This document shows, piece by piece, positions 46,473 through 57,057 of a stretch of DNA of 64,000 nt. Made by a program: the position numbers and the translations under genes. The first letter of the stretch is position 1. Each line of letters starts with the position of its first letter. Under the pieces are notes generated by a model. The model was not told the DNA's origin. It made no database searches and worked only from the letters and a program-made list of their open reading frames with translations. The stretch comes from Blasia pusilla (lineage: Eukaryota; Marchantiophyta; Marchantiopsida; Blasiales), in NCBI GenBank assembly GCA_050084515.1, contig CM114274.1:1736001-1800000 (forward strand), read 5' to 3'.

Positions 46473-46655
46473 AGGTTGGTGGAGCCCAACGCCGACGAGA
46501 GAGAGCGGGCGATGGGATTTCCCACAGGAGTGACGGCCGTACCGTCAGTATCAGAGGCATCACGACACCATGTCTTGGGTCAGGCGATGGACATGAACTA
46601 CTTGACATGGATCCTCAGCTTGGAAGTGGCTGAGCAGCGTCGTATGAGATCGTGA
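46473..46655 (+). pseudogene. Ty3-embedded cytosine-5 methyltransferase, 3' part
   Basis: The frame continues the domain interrupted at 34860: R-L-V-E-P-N-A-D-E-R-E-R-A-M-G-F-P-T-G, then L-G-Q-A-M-D-M-N-Y-L-T-W-I-L (motif X region), and a TGA at 46653. The E-R-x-x-G-F-P and L-G-x-x-x segments are characteristic of the end of DNMT3/DRM-type catalytic domains. It precedes reverse transcriptase by about 310 bp. Confidence 0.85.
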
Positions 46656-46964
46656 CAGATCACATCGGTTGCGTTGGTGAGCACCATGCCTATCGAGACG
46701 ATGGAGGCACTGGCTGGGGGCGAGACCCGAGGATATCTACACACCAGGGGAGATTGGGAGAGACATCCTTGGACTTCTTGGGATATTTTGCAGGTACGCC
46801 AAGAGATGATAGCCACAACATCGAGTGTGGTTCCAGGCACTGCACGTGGAGGAGATAAGAGTTTGCAGTTGGCTGCAAGAGAGAGGCCGAGTGTTTTTGT
46901 TTGAGACGGGGTTGCACCATAGCAACCACCGATACGAGCATCGAAGAGTTCTACCGTAGTCACA

Positions 46965-48420
46965 ATGGAGACTTCGGATCGAGGTATGGGCCCTAAGTTG
47001 ATAGGAGGAGAGCGGCGCCGGATGCATCAGTTCCTAGGGAGTTATAGGAGCTGCTTTGCATTTAGCATGGAGGATTTGGGTACGCTGAAGGGACCGGGGA
47101 TCCGCATTGAGTTGTCGAGTGATACGCCAATCTTCCGACGATCTTACAGGTACAATGATATGGAGAGGGCTCTGTTTCAGAGTAAGAGCCAAGACTTGGT
47201 CGGAGCAAGACTAGTGGAGATGTCGCATGGGGAGTATGCATCTGCCACTGTCATACCCGCCAAGAAGGATTTGCATGGCAAGTGGACATATAGGCGGATG
47301 TGTGGGGATTATCGACCTATCAATCGGCAGATGAAGTTCGATAGGTATGCCATGTCCACCCATGAGGAGATCTTTGATGCGATTGGTCACGCAAAGGTCT
47401 TAAATTCATTGGATTTGTGAGCCAAATACCATTAGCTGCCTATCCGATTTGAGGACAGGCAGAAGACGGCATTTTGGGGCATCCATCCTCACGGGAAGGA
47501 TTGATTGTACCAATGGCGGTTCTTACCATTTGGGTTAAAGAACGCCCCGGATGAGTTTCAGAGGGTCATGGATAGAATCTTGGCTGGTCAGGATTTTGCT
47601 AGGTGTTATATTGATGATATCGTAGTCTTTAGCGCCACGGTTGAGGAGCATGAGCGACATCTGGAGGAGGTGTATGGACGATTGCAATTACATGGGCTCA
47701 AGCTATATCCAGGCAAGTGCAAGTTCTTCTACGACCAGATTGAGTACTTGGATCATACGATATACCCAAGGGGCCTTGGTGTTCAGCAGACAAAGGTAGA
47801 GGCTATCTCACGCATTCCACGCCCTATAGATGTGAGCCATGTTTGCGCATTCATGGGATTGGCGAACTTCTATCGGCGATACGTCAAGGGATTTAGTTCA
47901 ATTGTGAAGCCGCTAACCTTGCTGAACAAGGTGGATCACGAGTGGCACTGGGGGGAGGGGGATGAGCAAGAGCGAGCATTTCAGTTGCTCAAGGACAAGT
48001 TGACGTCCGCGCCCATCTTGAGGAGACCGATCAAGGGGCGTCCTTTCTAGTTGCACACAAATTGGAGCATGTTGGGGCTTGGAGCGGTGCTCGCCCAGCA
48101 TGATGATGAGGGTAGAGAGTTCGTGGTGGCTTACGCTAGCCGCTCGAACAACGTTGCAGAGGCAAAGTACAACTCGTATGAGGGTGAGTGCTTGGCTAGG
48201 ATGTGGGTTGTCGTGCATTTCAGATGTTACTTATTTGGCAACCCCTTTACCATCATCAATGACCATCAACCACTAAAGTGGTTGATGGATTCCGATAAGC
48301 TTACATGGAAGCTTGCGAGATGGGCTGTGTTGTTGCAGGAGTATGATTTTCAGGTGGTACATAGACCTGGGACGCTTAACCAAGATGCATATGGGTTGAG
48401 TCGTAACCCATGCCCAAGTT
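46965..48420 (+). pseudogene. Ty3 reverse transcriptase and RNase H, nearly intact
   Basis: Reverse transcriptase shows C-G-D-Y-R-P-I-N, W-R-F-L-P-F-G-L-K-N-A-P and Y-I-D-D-I-V-V-F at about 47610. RNase H begins after 48049 (H-T-N-W-S, with Asn where catalytic Asp is expected) and includes A-Y-A-S-R-S, Y-E-G-E and N-D-H-Q-P-L-K-W-L. Five in-frame stops occur (near 47418, 47433, 47503, 48048 and 48419); those at 47433 and 48048 look like CAG to TAG. The two halves are otherwise colinear with functional Ty3 pol. Confidence 0.92.
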
Positions 48421-48527
48421 AGCTAGATGCGATTGGAGCTCGATGGCATGGAGAGAGTGATGAGGAGTCAGTGCCAGGATGGCACGCGTTAGCCTATTTA
48501 GGCATGTTGGCTATGGAGAGCTAGAGT

Positions 48528-49371
48528 GTGGAGACTTTGATGGCGAGGTCTAGTGGAGAGTCCTTGAATCCCGAGGCCAGTGAGGAGACCACAGGTGGCC
48601 GAGATATTCATGATGATGGAGTAGTCTTGGAGTACCTTGGTACTCGCACCGTTGCGAGCACCGTGGGTGCTAGAGAGCGGGATCGGATCCTACAGCGGGC
48701 CAGACGGTCCCGTTGGGAGGGGACACATGTTTTGAGGGTTTGGCAGGATAGTAGAGTATGCATAGTGCCGCATCCTTTGCAGAGAGCACGACTAGTGCAA
48801 CATGCCCACGGGGAGTTGGGTCACTTTGGGATGAAGCGGACGTACAACTTGCTCCGGATTCAGTATTGGTGGCGAGGCATGCAGACTGACGTTCAGAAGT
48901 TTGTTACCAGATGCATGGTGTGTGATCGGGTTTGAGCATTGTTCAATGCTCCGACTCCACAGTTGCATCAATTACCTATCATGGGCTTAGGGTATAGATG
49001 GAGTTTGGATTTTGCAGGACCTTTGCCTTTGACGGAGCGTCACAATCGTCATGTGTTGGCGATGGTCGAGCACTTCTTGAAGTGGATCGAGTTGGTTGCA
49101 TTGCCTAACAAAGCAAGTGAGGGAGTAGCTTATGCCTTCCTTGACAGAATGCTGAGTCATTATGGCGCACCGGCTGAGGTGTTGACAGACCAAGGTACCG
49201 AGTTTCGCGGTGAATTTGAGGCCTTGTGTGATCAGGCGCTGATTGACCACTACACGACTTTGCGAGATCATCCCGAGGCGGATGGATCAGCGGAGAGAGT
49301 TGTGCACACGGTGAAGAGGGGTTTACGCAAGTATGGCTTGCAGAGAGGTCACATAGGAGGTTGGGACCGGG
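48528..49371 (+). pseudogene. Ty3 integrase, cut by copy C
   Basis: The H-H-C-C zinc domain is at 48800-48930 (H-A-H-G-E-L-G-H, C-M-V-C), followed by a TGA. The core has W-S-L-D-F-A-G, V-L-T-D-Q-G-T-E-F and A-D-G-S-A-E-R, the D,D-35-E triad. Then K-Y-G-L-Q-R-G-H-I-G-G-W-D-R reads into the end of transposon C at 49372. The C-terminus and 3' LTR are not found in the window. Confidence 0.9.
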
Positions 49372-49973
49372 GGTTGGTATTATGGCAGGAGAGAGTAAGA
49401 GAGGAGAGGAAGAGAGGGAGAGAGGAGAGTCTCTCTTAAAAAAAAAGGGCCAAATCCGCCTCCTCTCTTCAAATTTTTTTGACATATTTTAAATTTTTGT
49501 TTGCTTTCAAATTCATGAAATCTTTAGAAGAGAGTAGGTAGTGGTCCACACTCGGGCCTAAAGAAACCTCCTTTTTCCTTGGGGCGAAAAAAAAGTAGAC
49601 ATCATAAGACCACTACAAACATTTTTCCATCACTCTCCATGTGAGCCTAAGTTTCTTAACATTGCCTGTCTCGGTCTAGAATAAGCAGTGCCCATGGGTA
49701 TTTTTGTTGGAGGACCACTCGGATGCGCATCGGTACGATGCCAACCTCTCTTTTTGCAAGGATTGTTGCCTGCATCATGGCCTCCCCTGAATTGCCTCAT
49801 AACCAACTTTCTGTTGGTTATGAGTGGTGTCTGCTCAAGACCAACTTTGTGAAATGTGAACACATGAGACGATAATTAGACCAAAAGATTGTTAATTGTC
49901 TGGAGTAAAGAGGAACTGATGTCCCTTCATTCAGATCCTAAATCTGAGAAACTAAGAAGCTGCACCCCTCCCA

Positions 49974-51078
49974 ACCCGTCGGAATTTTACAGGTTGCAAC
50001 TCTTGCAACCCATCGGAATCAAATGGCTTGTACCCCTTGCAAGCAAGCTCACCATAAGAAAGGAAAGATTTTGAGAAGTGATTCCCTTCCACCATGCACC
50101 CACAAAAATCCAACAAGTTGGGAATCCGAAATGGCAATCCGACAGGTAGTAGGAATCCTGCACATCTTAGACAAGAAAAGAAGCCTACAACTGGTTTGAC
50201 GAATATAGGGGAACGAGCCAAAAGTTAAGAAGCCCGCCACAATGCGTCAGAAGTTGGTCTCACAAGGAAAGAGTCCGATCACTCAAGCAGCCAACTTGTC
50301 GGAATCCGACAGCTTGCCTGGAAATGGTTAAAAAGTTGCAGTGGGCAAAAAGCAAAAAGTTGCAACCTGTCAGAATCATACGGGTTGCAAAATTGTAATT
50401 CTGAGAAGCTAAAAGAACACAATCCAGAAGTCCAAAAAAAATTTCCAGCAAACTTTTACAAACACCATTATCGGTTGAAAAAATCTCGTCCTTTATTACC
50501 TCCGAAGGAACCTCGGAAATGTACATTTGATCTAGTCTATGATTTCTTCAGCCTCGTTATCTAAAAATTTTCTCCTAACTCTCCTAGGTTCCTGTACAAA
50601 AGGATTGTCCTAGGATACAAGTGGCTCCTCTGGCCAATTGTAGATGGGGATCGAAAATGTTGGCGAATTCGAGAGCCTTGGCCCCCCCCTAGGTACACCA
50701 TAACGGTCCCATGTAAGCTGATTTGAGTCCCACCGCCTTCCTCGACAGTATATCTTGTACGCTCTGCAATGTGACACCCATCCAATATCAATATGTGCTC
50801 CGTCCTTGGTAATACCTTGATGGAAATCCCACAGGTAGTAGGAATCCAACACGTTTGAGAGAAGAGAAGAAGCATACGCCTTGTTTGACGATACAAGGGG
50901 AAGGTGCCAAAGTGAAGAAGCTTGCCAGACTGCCTCTTAAGTTGGACCAACAGGGAAAGAGTCCGATCACTCACGCAACCAACCTGTCAAAATCCGACAT
51001 GTTGCCTGGAAGTGGTTAAAAAGATGCAGTGGTCAAAAAGTGAAAAGTTGCAAGCCGTGGAAATCCGACGGGTTGCAA
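49974..51078. repeat. 3' palindromes and duplicated module, copy C
   Basis: Decayed palindromes occur near 49974, 50004, 50296, 50362, 50985 and 51050 inside two direct-repeat units (about 50130-50530 and 50815-51215). Spacing and spacers follow copies A and B. Confidence 0.75.
50532..50830 (-). pseudogene. Small 3' ORF of the transposon, copy C
   Basis: Homologous to the 76-codon frame of copy B: T-V-E-E-G-G-G-T-Q-I then, after a frame change, P-E-E-P-L-V-S, a stop, and R-K-F-L-D-N-E-A-E-E-I-I-D. Unrecognised; damaged. Confidence 0.4.
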
Positions 51079-51306
51079 AATAGAAGTCCTCGGAGTACAT
51101 AGACGATCACATTCGAAAAGACATTAAAGATATTCAGCAAACTTTTAGAAACACCACCATCGTTCGAAAAAATCTTGTCCTTTATTATATCCGAAAGAAG
51201 CTAGGAACTGTACATTTGATCTATTCTATGAAATCTTTTGCCTCATCATCAAATAAATCCCTACTCCAAACGCTGCAGTCAAGCTGGGTCCTTGATTTCT
51301 TTGAAC

Positions 51307-51819
51307 TCACTCGTCATCGTCCGAGAGCTCTTGCAAAATTACTTTTGGCCTTGCCCTCCCGATTTTCGGAATTGTTGGAAGTGACGATGGTGTCACTACC
51401 GATGGTGGGTCTGGAACCGGAGCTCTCGGATTCGGTGGAGAGTTGTACGCCCCAACTAGCCTGTCGTAATCTGCCTTTGCCTCCTTGCAAAGGTCAAACA
51501 GTTCCTGCCTTCCCTCGAGGCAGAGAATGTTCTTGCCACTCTACCAGGCGCCTTTGATACTCGCCCCTGAAAGGCCCACTAAGTCGAACACCAAGTCATC
51601 CGGCCTTGAGCAGAACTCGGTGAGCGTTTGCATCAGGGCTGGCGACTTTTCCCTTCCTCCAAGTAGTGGGGTACCGTCTTGCATGAAAATTCCCGAGGGG
51701 GAATTGTATAAACTATCTAAGCTGTACCCATCGGAGCATGGATCCATAGGATCCTGGATCTTAAACACCTGGAAGTTGTGCTCGGGCCGAACGAAGCAGT
51801 AAACATAAGAGTGGTCCAT
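51307..51819 (-). pseudogene. Methyltransferase-like last exon, copy C
   Basis: Same 513-nt exon as 37155-36643 in B, starting M-D-H-S-Y-V-Y-C-F after a CTTTACAG acceptor. It keeps G-G-R-E-K-S-P-A-L-M-Q-T-L, L-V-F-D-L-V-G-L-S-G-A-S and E-G-R-Q-E-L-F-D-L. One stop (TAG near 51541, where A has CAG) interrupts it. It ends in S-D-D-D-E. Conservation in three copies supports this exon as real coding sequence. Confidence 0.8.
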
Positions 51820-51954
51820 CTGTAAAGAAGCACGTTGGAAACAATGTTAGCAACTTGGCCACTGGTCTACTCTCAGTATGGTGACATAATGTGCAACACG
51901 TCACCAAAGAACTTCGCTTAACCCTAGAGAACTTCTTTATAATACTAACATTGG

Positions 51955-52122
51955 AGCAACCTGTCGGAGTCATACGGGTTGTTTTTGTCCATAACCAACC
52001 CGTCAGAAGGCGACGGGTTGCTGGCTTAGAGCAGCCCATGCTTGGCTGAGAGCAACCCGTCGCTTTCAGACGGGTTGCAGCTCTCCGGAAACACAGGGAA
52101 AAAGCATAAGCATCTGCAACCC
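51955..52122. repeat. Palindromes of intron 3, copy C
   Basis: Three palindromes near 51956, 51993 and 52050 with the GAGCAGCCCATG spacer of intron 3. The array is cut at about 52122. Confidence 0.8.
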
Positions 52123-52123
52123 T

Positions 52124-52195
52124 GAGCATGTCCTCCGCTACTCACGAAGGCGCTCTACTAGATCTCACCGATCTATCCTAAGAGACGTGACAGAC
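52124..52195. repeat. LTR-end-like segment, second arm of a distant inverted repeat
   Basis: An inverted, diverged copy of 33873-33948 (CTTAGGATAG...TGACA end when read outward). It lies directly after the broken end of copy C. Confidence 0.6.
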
Positions 52196-52330
52196 TCCCC
52201 ACGGCCCTATATTTGAATGTGTAGAAGCTTATGCATCCAAACTCAAACTGTGAGTTGGTTGTCTCACAAATATTGAAAATGTTTCATTAATTGAAAAAAT
52301 AAAATTATCATATGCAAAACTTAGATGCCA

Positions 52331-52470
52331 GTGCATCGCACGAGCCCTCTTACTAGTGTATATTGTTATGGGAGAGTGCCTTCTTGATTTGCAAACATCT
52401 TGATTTGCAAACATGTCTATACTTGAAACTTGATAATTAGGCAACAAGAAAATGTTTCACATGTTGCCGC
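52331..52470 (+). mobile_element. Abutting Helitron-like 3' and 5' ends
   Basis: GTGCATCGCAC (52331-52341) can form a small hairpin 11 bases before CTAG (52353-52356), the form of a Helitron 3' terminus. Immediately after it GTATATTGTTATGGGAGAG starts a segment like the 5' regions at 31014 and 33376. A TTGATTTGCAAACAT block is doubled at 52383-52410. Confidence 0.5.
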
Positions 52471-52747
52471 CAAATTTTATTTTTTTAAAAATTTATGTAC
52501 AAAATCATTAATTTTTCATCATTTAATTATCACGAATTGAAAACATATTTGTTAACGTAATTGTGAGGAGCATTTGCCGTCCCCAGTAAGCTCCTGCAAA
52601 GAAAGGAAGCAGATTCCTTCACGTTCCCAGGCAAGAGCGAGAGACAAATGCTATTCGACTGGAAGTGGGAGCTACACAGAAACCAGCGATAGAAGCGAAT
52701 AGGGCTCGGAAAGGTAGAGAGAAAGGAGGAAAAAGGAGAGGGGAGCG

Positions 52748-53154
52748 ATGACCTTCAAGGGCGGATTAGGATATGCGTTGATTTCACTGGGACCTGCGCT
52801 GGCTCTCTTCTTCACCGGAATTGTGCGCAAGCCGTTTCTGGTCCTTACTCTGCTCGTTAGGTATGTACACCCATGAGTTCTTGGCGGAGCTTTGGAACGT
52901 TATCCTTGGCGTGGTACATTGATCAGAATGACCCTCAGATTGTGCGGATCGGGTAATCAAGGAAATTTTCAATGAGGATTCTCAGAGTGTCACTTGTGCT
53001 GCCAAATTCGCATCGAGAAGTCGATTATGCTTTGAACGAATTGCTACCCAGCGGCTGTTTTCATTATTTGATACCTGTCATAGCCACCACAGACCCTGAT
53101 GAGAGGATGAATGAACGAATAGATTTATTTTCCACGGGGGACCCCAAAGGGCCC

Positions 53155-53204
<50 letters not shown>

Positions 53205-53279
53205 ACTCATCAAGTAGTGCCTGTCGTAGCCTTGCGACCATAGACCCCGCGCCCTGGTTGGACGGTGCTTGAGACTGGG

Positions 53280-53335
<56 letters not shown>

Positions 53336-56300
53336 CCGCGGATGACCACATTCCATCTGGAGAAGAGCGCGAATAATTCGACGATGTCCCCATACCAAGG
53401 AGATAGAACTCCACGTCGGTCGAGCTATTTGATTGATACTTGTTCCTAGCCATTCACGGATGAGAACATGGAGATTAGCACGGGGTATCTGTCAGTGGTG
53501 AGGAAGAATACAGACATGCAGGCCCTGCAAATGTCCCCCAGCTGTTTGCTCTTCAATTTTTGAGACCTGTGTATTTTTTGGTCATTTGTCACCATTTATT
53601 TCAATGTCCTTGCTCACAGTGTCGTTATATTCAGAACGATCCTCGAGGATATTTGTGAGATGTGCCCAAGACCGTTCAGTCACTGGGCAGGACTTTTATG
53701 AAACTGCTAGGCCTTGACCTATTTTGTCCTAATTACTGCACCACCTCTGAGGGGTTTTTTGTTTGGTTTTCAATGCAGTACGTTGAGTTGGCTCACCAGT
53801 CTTATACTCATTGCAAGTGTCTGGAGATTTTTTTTACCGGGTGAATCAAGCGTATGGATTTTCATCCCCCTGATTTTATCAGCTGTTGGAGTCCAAGAGG
53901 CAGCAAGGCTCCTGTTCTGGCGCATTTACACGTGAGTCTCATTACCTCAGACATGAATAGGATGCTAAGGGTTTTCTGCAAGAAGTTGCTAGCTAATCTA
54001 TTAGCCAGCTGCTTTTAGAACCATATAATTATCTTATCAAGGACTTTATGGTATGGGACTCCCACGTTGGGCATTTTAAACCTACCTATTTCCTGAATTT
54101 GCTTCTTATTAGGCTCTCCTCTAGGGGTGAGCCTGTATACGTCCATGTATTTTAGGTCATTTGGCTGTCATCGATTCCCTTACTTGCAGATGTGTGACTG
54201 AAACTCACTACCATGGTTGCGCTAGAGCGTTGACTATTAGTTGCTCCTGTGGGTCGATAACTTTATTCATGTACTTGTACCTACCTTGCTGTTGTTTACA
54301 GTGTCTGCAATAATGCATGTAGTCCACACTGCACCTATGGGCGATGTGGTGTCCTGGTTTCAGTGGTCTGATGTCAAGTTCAGTGATTCACCTAGGGTAT
54401 GTCTGAATTACGATGATTGACCTGGGTCTATATGCAATTGGGCTTGCAGTTTCACTGCAACTGTTCTTGACTAGAATCTTCAATTTTTGCAGGAGAGTTG
54501 AGGAAATTCTAAACAAGCTAGCTGTGAAGTTATCCAAGCCTCGGCTCCATAGTGTTGACAAATTTGAAATTGCCCTTGGTACAGTTACATGCAACTTCAA
54601 ATTTCAGGCTGGCTTGTAAATGACTGGATGAAACTGTCTTCTCTGTTTATTAGTCACCCTCTAGTGGTTGGAGCAGCCTTTAATGCCTCAGTCTTGTGTT
54701 ATGCAGCATTTGGTCTTGGGCATGGAGTAGCTCACGTGGTCTTCTTTTGCCTTGCAATGCTTACTCCATCTTTTGGCCCCGCCACCTTCTATGTGAGCAC
54801 TTGCTCGCAAATGCCCTTTTTCATGATGTCAGGTATGCCCTCATCTCTTACAACGAAGCTGAGGCAACAGTGGTCTTTTGTGTCCTCAAAGTTTGCTCTG
54901 CTCTGAGTCTTCTACTATTAATTTCATCTACGTTCCAAGAAAAGTTGTCATAGAGAGCTGCCACAAACTAGGTGGCATGGAGCATTCAGTTCAGACAAAA
55001 TGCCACATCTTAGATATCGTAACTGTGATTTTTTGGAAATGCTTATCATATATTCTCTTCATGGTCTTTCATCCTTTGGTGGAGTTTCATTTTCTCTTCA
55101 ATAAACCAAGTTACATCAGAGAAAACATGTGAAGTTGTAATAGGTGAGTCATTGCTAGTTTTAAAGCTACAACACAGTTCACCATTTATTTGCCTTATGA
55201 AAGCAAAGAATCTTCATTCAGCTGGCACAGTCAAGAGTATGTGCAGATCAGGCTTACAGAGTTCGTGGGTGTTTGTTTTGTGGTTTGCAGCCTTGACAGC
55301 CCTAGGCTTCCTACTCATTCATACATTTTCGATGATCGTTGCGTTCAATGGACATGCAGAAGGCATAAAATCACAGCAACTTTTTGCTCCAGGAATTCAC
55401 CTTGTGGCTTCTCTTCTGGTACTCCTTTCCCTTCTTGGGTTTGTTTCATTTCATTATTTAAAAAAAAATTCTGAGATTTTTGTTATGATGTGGGTGATGG
55501 CATGCTGAGTGGTCTACCCAGAAAGTTTACAGTGTCAATTGGAAATGCTGTCTATACTAAACATCTGAAAGTATTTTAAATGGACGTCACTGTGAAATAC
55601 TTGCCCATGTTTTCTCAACATGACAAAAAGAGGGGATTGTCTAAATCAGAATTCTACTTCCTTCAGATGTAAATTTTAAAAACCTTATAAGCTCATAAAG
55701 AGAGCAGAGCCTGATAAGATTGTCCAGTGAACCATATACAAAGAGCATAATCACTAGCAAAGCCTGAAAGAGCAAATATGGAATGGATTGCATGCAGAAC
55801 TTGTCCGCAACTTTCATTGAAAAGTGGTTGGTTGATAGAGCAACACATTATTAGAGTACACAAGAACTTAAGGAGTCCTTGAAATGGAAACTAGATTCTG
55901 TCGAGAAAGTGCCTAAGTCGCAACAGTTCATTTCCTGCATGTGCAATGGCAACTGTAGGTGGATGACCATTCTGCCTGTGGAGTAACAGGCAGGGTTGAG
56001 TTTACTTCTCCAACTCACAGCCCCACTGCAGAATGTGAGAAACTATCCCGAGATGGATCATACAGTGTCTTCATCAGCAAGACAATCTGAATCTGTAAAC
56101 CATGTAATGTGTTTAAAGTTCCGGAAATAGATGAGATTCCCATTGGTTCAGTTCCATTTTGATAATGGAGCTATATCTTCACCACTTTCCAGTATTCTGG
56201 TCTGTATGACACGTCTGATCTGGTGCAGACAGTAAAAGAAAGCAGGCTGCTAACACTACGCTGGTACATCTCCTTTGTGGATGATTAGCAACCTGCTTTA

Positions 56301-57057
56301 TTGATGAAGACTAAAGATTGAAATCATCAATAAAGGAGATCGATGGTTAGCAGCCTGCTTTCCACACCAATGAATATCTCCTTCTCAGTTGATCAAGACT
56401 GGATCAGTTGACAATTTTATTTGCATTGTTACCAGGGACAATTGTTTTGAGTGCATGGATTTTACTTGCCTTTAAATCATTTTTGTACTGGCCTCAAGTC
56501 CTAAGGTTGTTGAAGGCCCTCCTCTTTGATTTATTTTAATAGACCTGCCCCTTTGGGTGACCATCCAACTCAGTGTGTATGTTGGAGAGGTTACCATACT
56601 TGGGCAAGGTGCTGTAGGCAGTCAGGTCTTGAAGGATCTACTACATACAGAGATCATTAGTTATCTAATAATTTGAGATATTGCATCTCACGTGCAGTCA
56701 TAATTCTACGATTTCCACCCACTGAGCCCAACTCCTTGAACGGTTCCTCATGCCCAGAACTTGTCTGAATTGTAGAATTGGACAGATTATTACCACCATC
56801 TTTTAGATTGGACCTGCTTGATTCTTACAATTCCCATAATAAATATTAGCCAACTCCAAGACAACCAACTTTTTTTGACATTGTCGACCTTGTGAATGCA
56901 GACAGTAACGAACCTACTCCAAGGAGGATGCGTATTTGGTGTATCGTCTACATTAACTTGTGCATTTTTTACAGCAATTGTGTGCTGGAAAATTGAGTGG
57001 GACAAGACCGGCCCAAATGCAGTGCCTTTGAGCATTACACACAGAACACATCATTGA
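52748..57057 (+). CDS. APH1: Gamma-secretase subunit APH-1
   Basis: Exons 52748-52860, 53779-53931, 54493-54578, 54707-54832, 55291-55418 and 56902-57057 join in phase to 762 nt, 253 residues, close to the ~250 of plant APH-1. All introns are GT-AG. The protein starts [11 protein letters not shown] and spans several hydrophobic segments. Diagnostic are [23 protein letters not shown] (the GxxxG helix-packing motif with adjacent His), F-G-P-A-T-F-Y-V and [10 protein letters not shown] (conserved His). APH-1 is a seven-helix membrane scaffold for presenilin, nicastrin and PEN-2 in the endomembrane system. It is intact, so a host gene beside degenerate transposons. Last exon C-terminus after G-G-C-V-F-G is less conserved. 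Confidence 0.95.
53155..53200. repeat. (GT)n(GA)n microsatellite in APH1 intron 1
   Basis: A short GT run passes into 17 GA units inside the 918-bp first intron. Confidence 0.95.
53280..53332. repeat. (GA)n microsatellite in APH1 intron 1
   Basis: A second, slightly interrupted GA run 80 bp after the first. The segments 53076-53155 and 53205-53260 between and beside them share GTAGCC and CATAGACCC/CACAGACCC phrases in similar order, so the pair may stem from a local duplication. Confidence 0.9.
56238..56362. repeat. Hairpin-forming inverted repeat in APH1 intron 5
   Basis: GAAAGCAGGCTGCTAAC (56238-56254) pairs perfectly with GTTAGCAGCCTGCTTTC (56346-56362). ATCTCCTTT and AAAGGAGAT and shorter blocks also pair inside, giving a ~125-base foldback. 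It could be a small MITE remnant. No target duplication was evident. Confidence 0.85.

Larger units (their letters stand above)
49372..52122 (-). mobile_element. MULE-like DNA transposon with ParB-methyltransferase gene, copy C (3' part only)
   Basis: The end GGTTGGTATTATGG plus GA tract matches the ends of A and B. Order in reverse: terminal region, 3' module with two direct-repeat units, small ORF, methyltransferase-like last exon, then part of intron 3 with palindromes, breaking off at about 52122 against an LTR-like segment. The upstream ~8.5 kb (transposase, promoter, exons 1-3) is missing. The insertion is in integrase coding sequence. Confidence 0.85.

Noticed and set aside
49321-49439. 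Integrase frame continuing through the GA-rich sequence
   Set aside because: After G-G-W-D-R the frame is the end of transposon C, shared with A and B; the R-E-E-R-K-R-G-R-E run is an accident of the GA tract.
53064-53453. Long minus-strand Leu/Ser-rich frame
   Set aside because: It is translation of the GA microsatellites in the APH1 intron.
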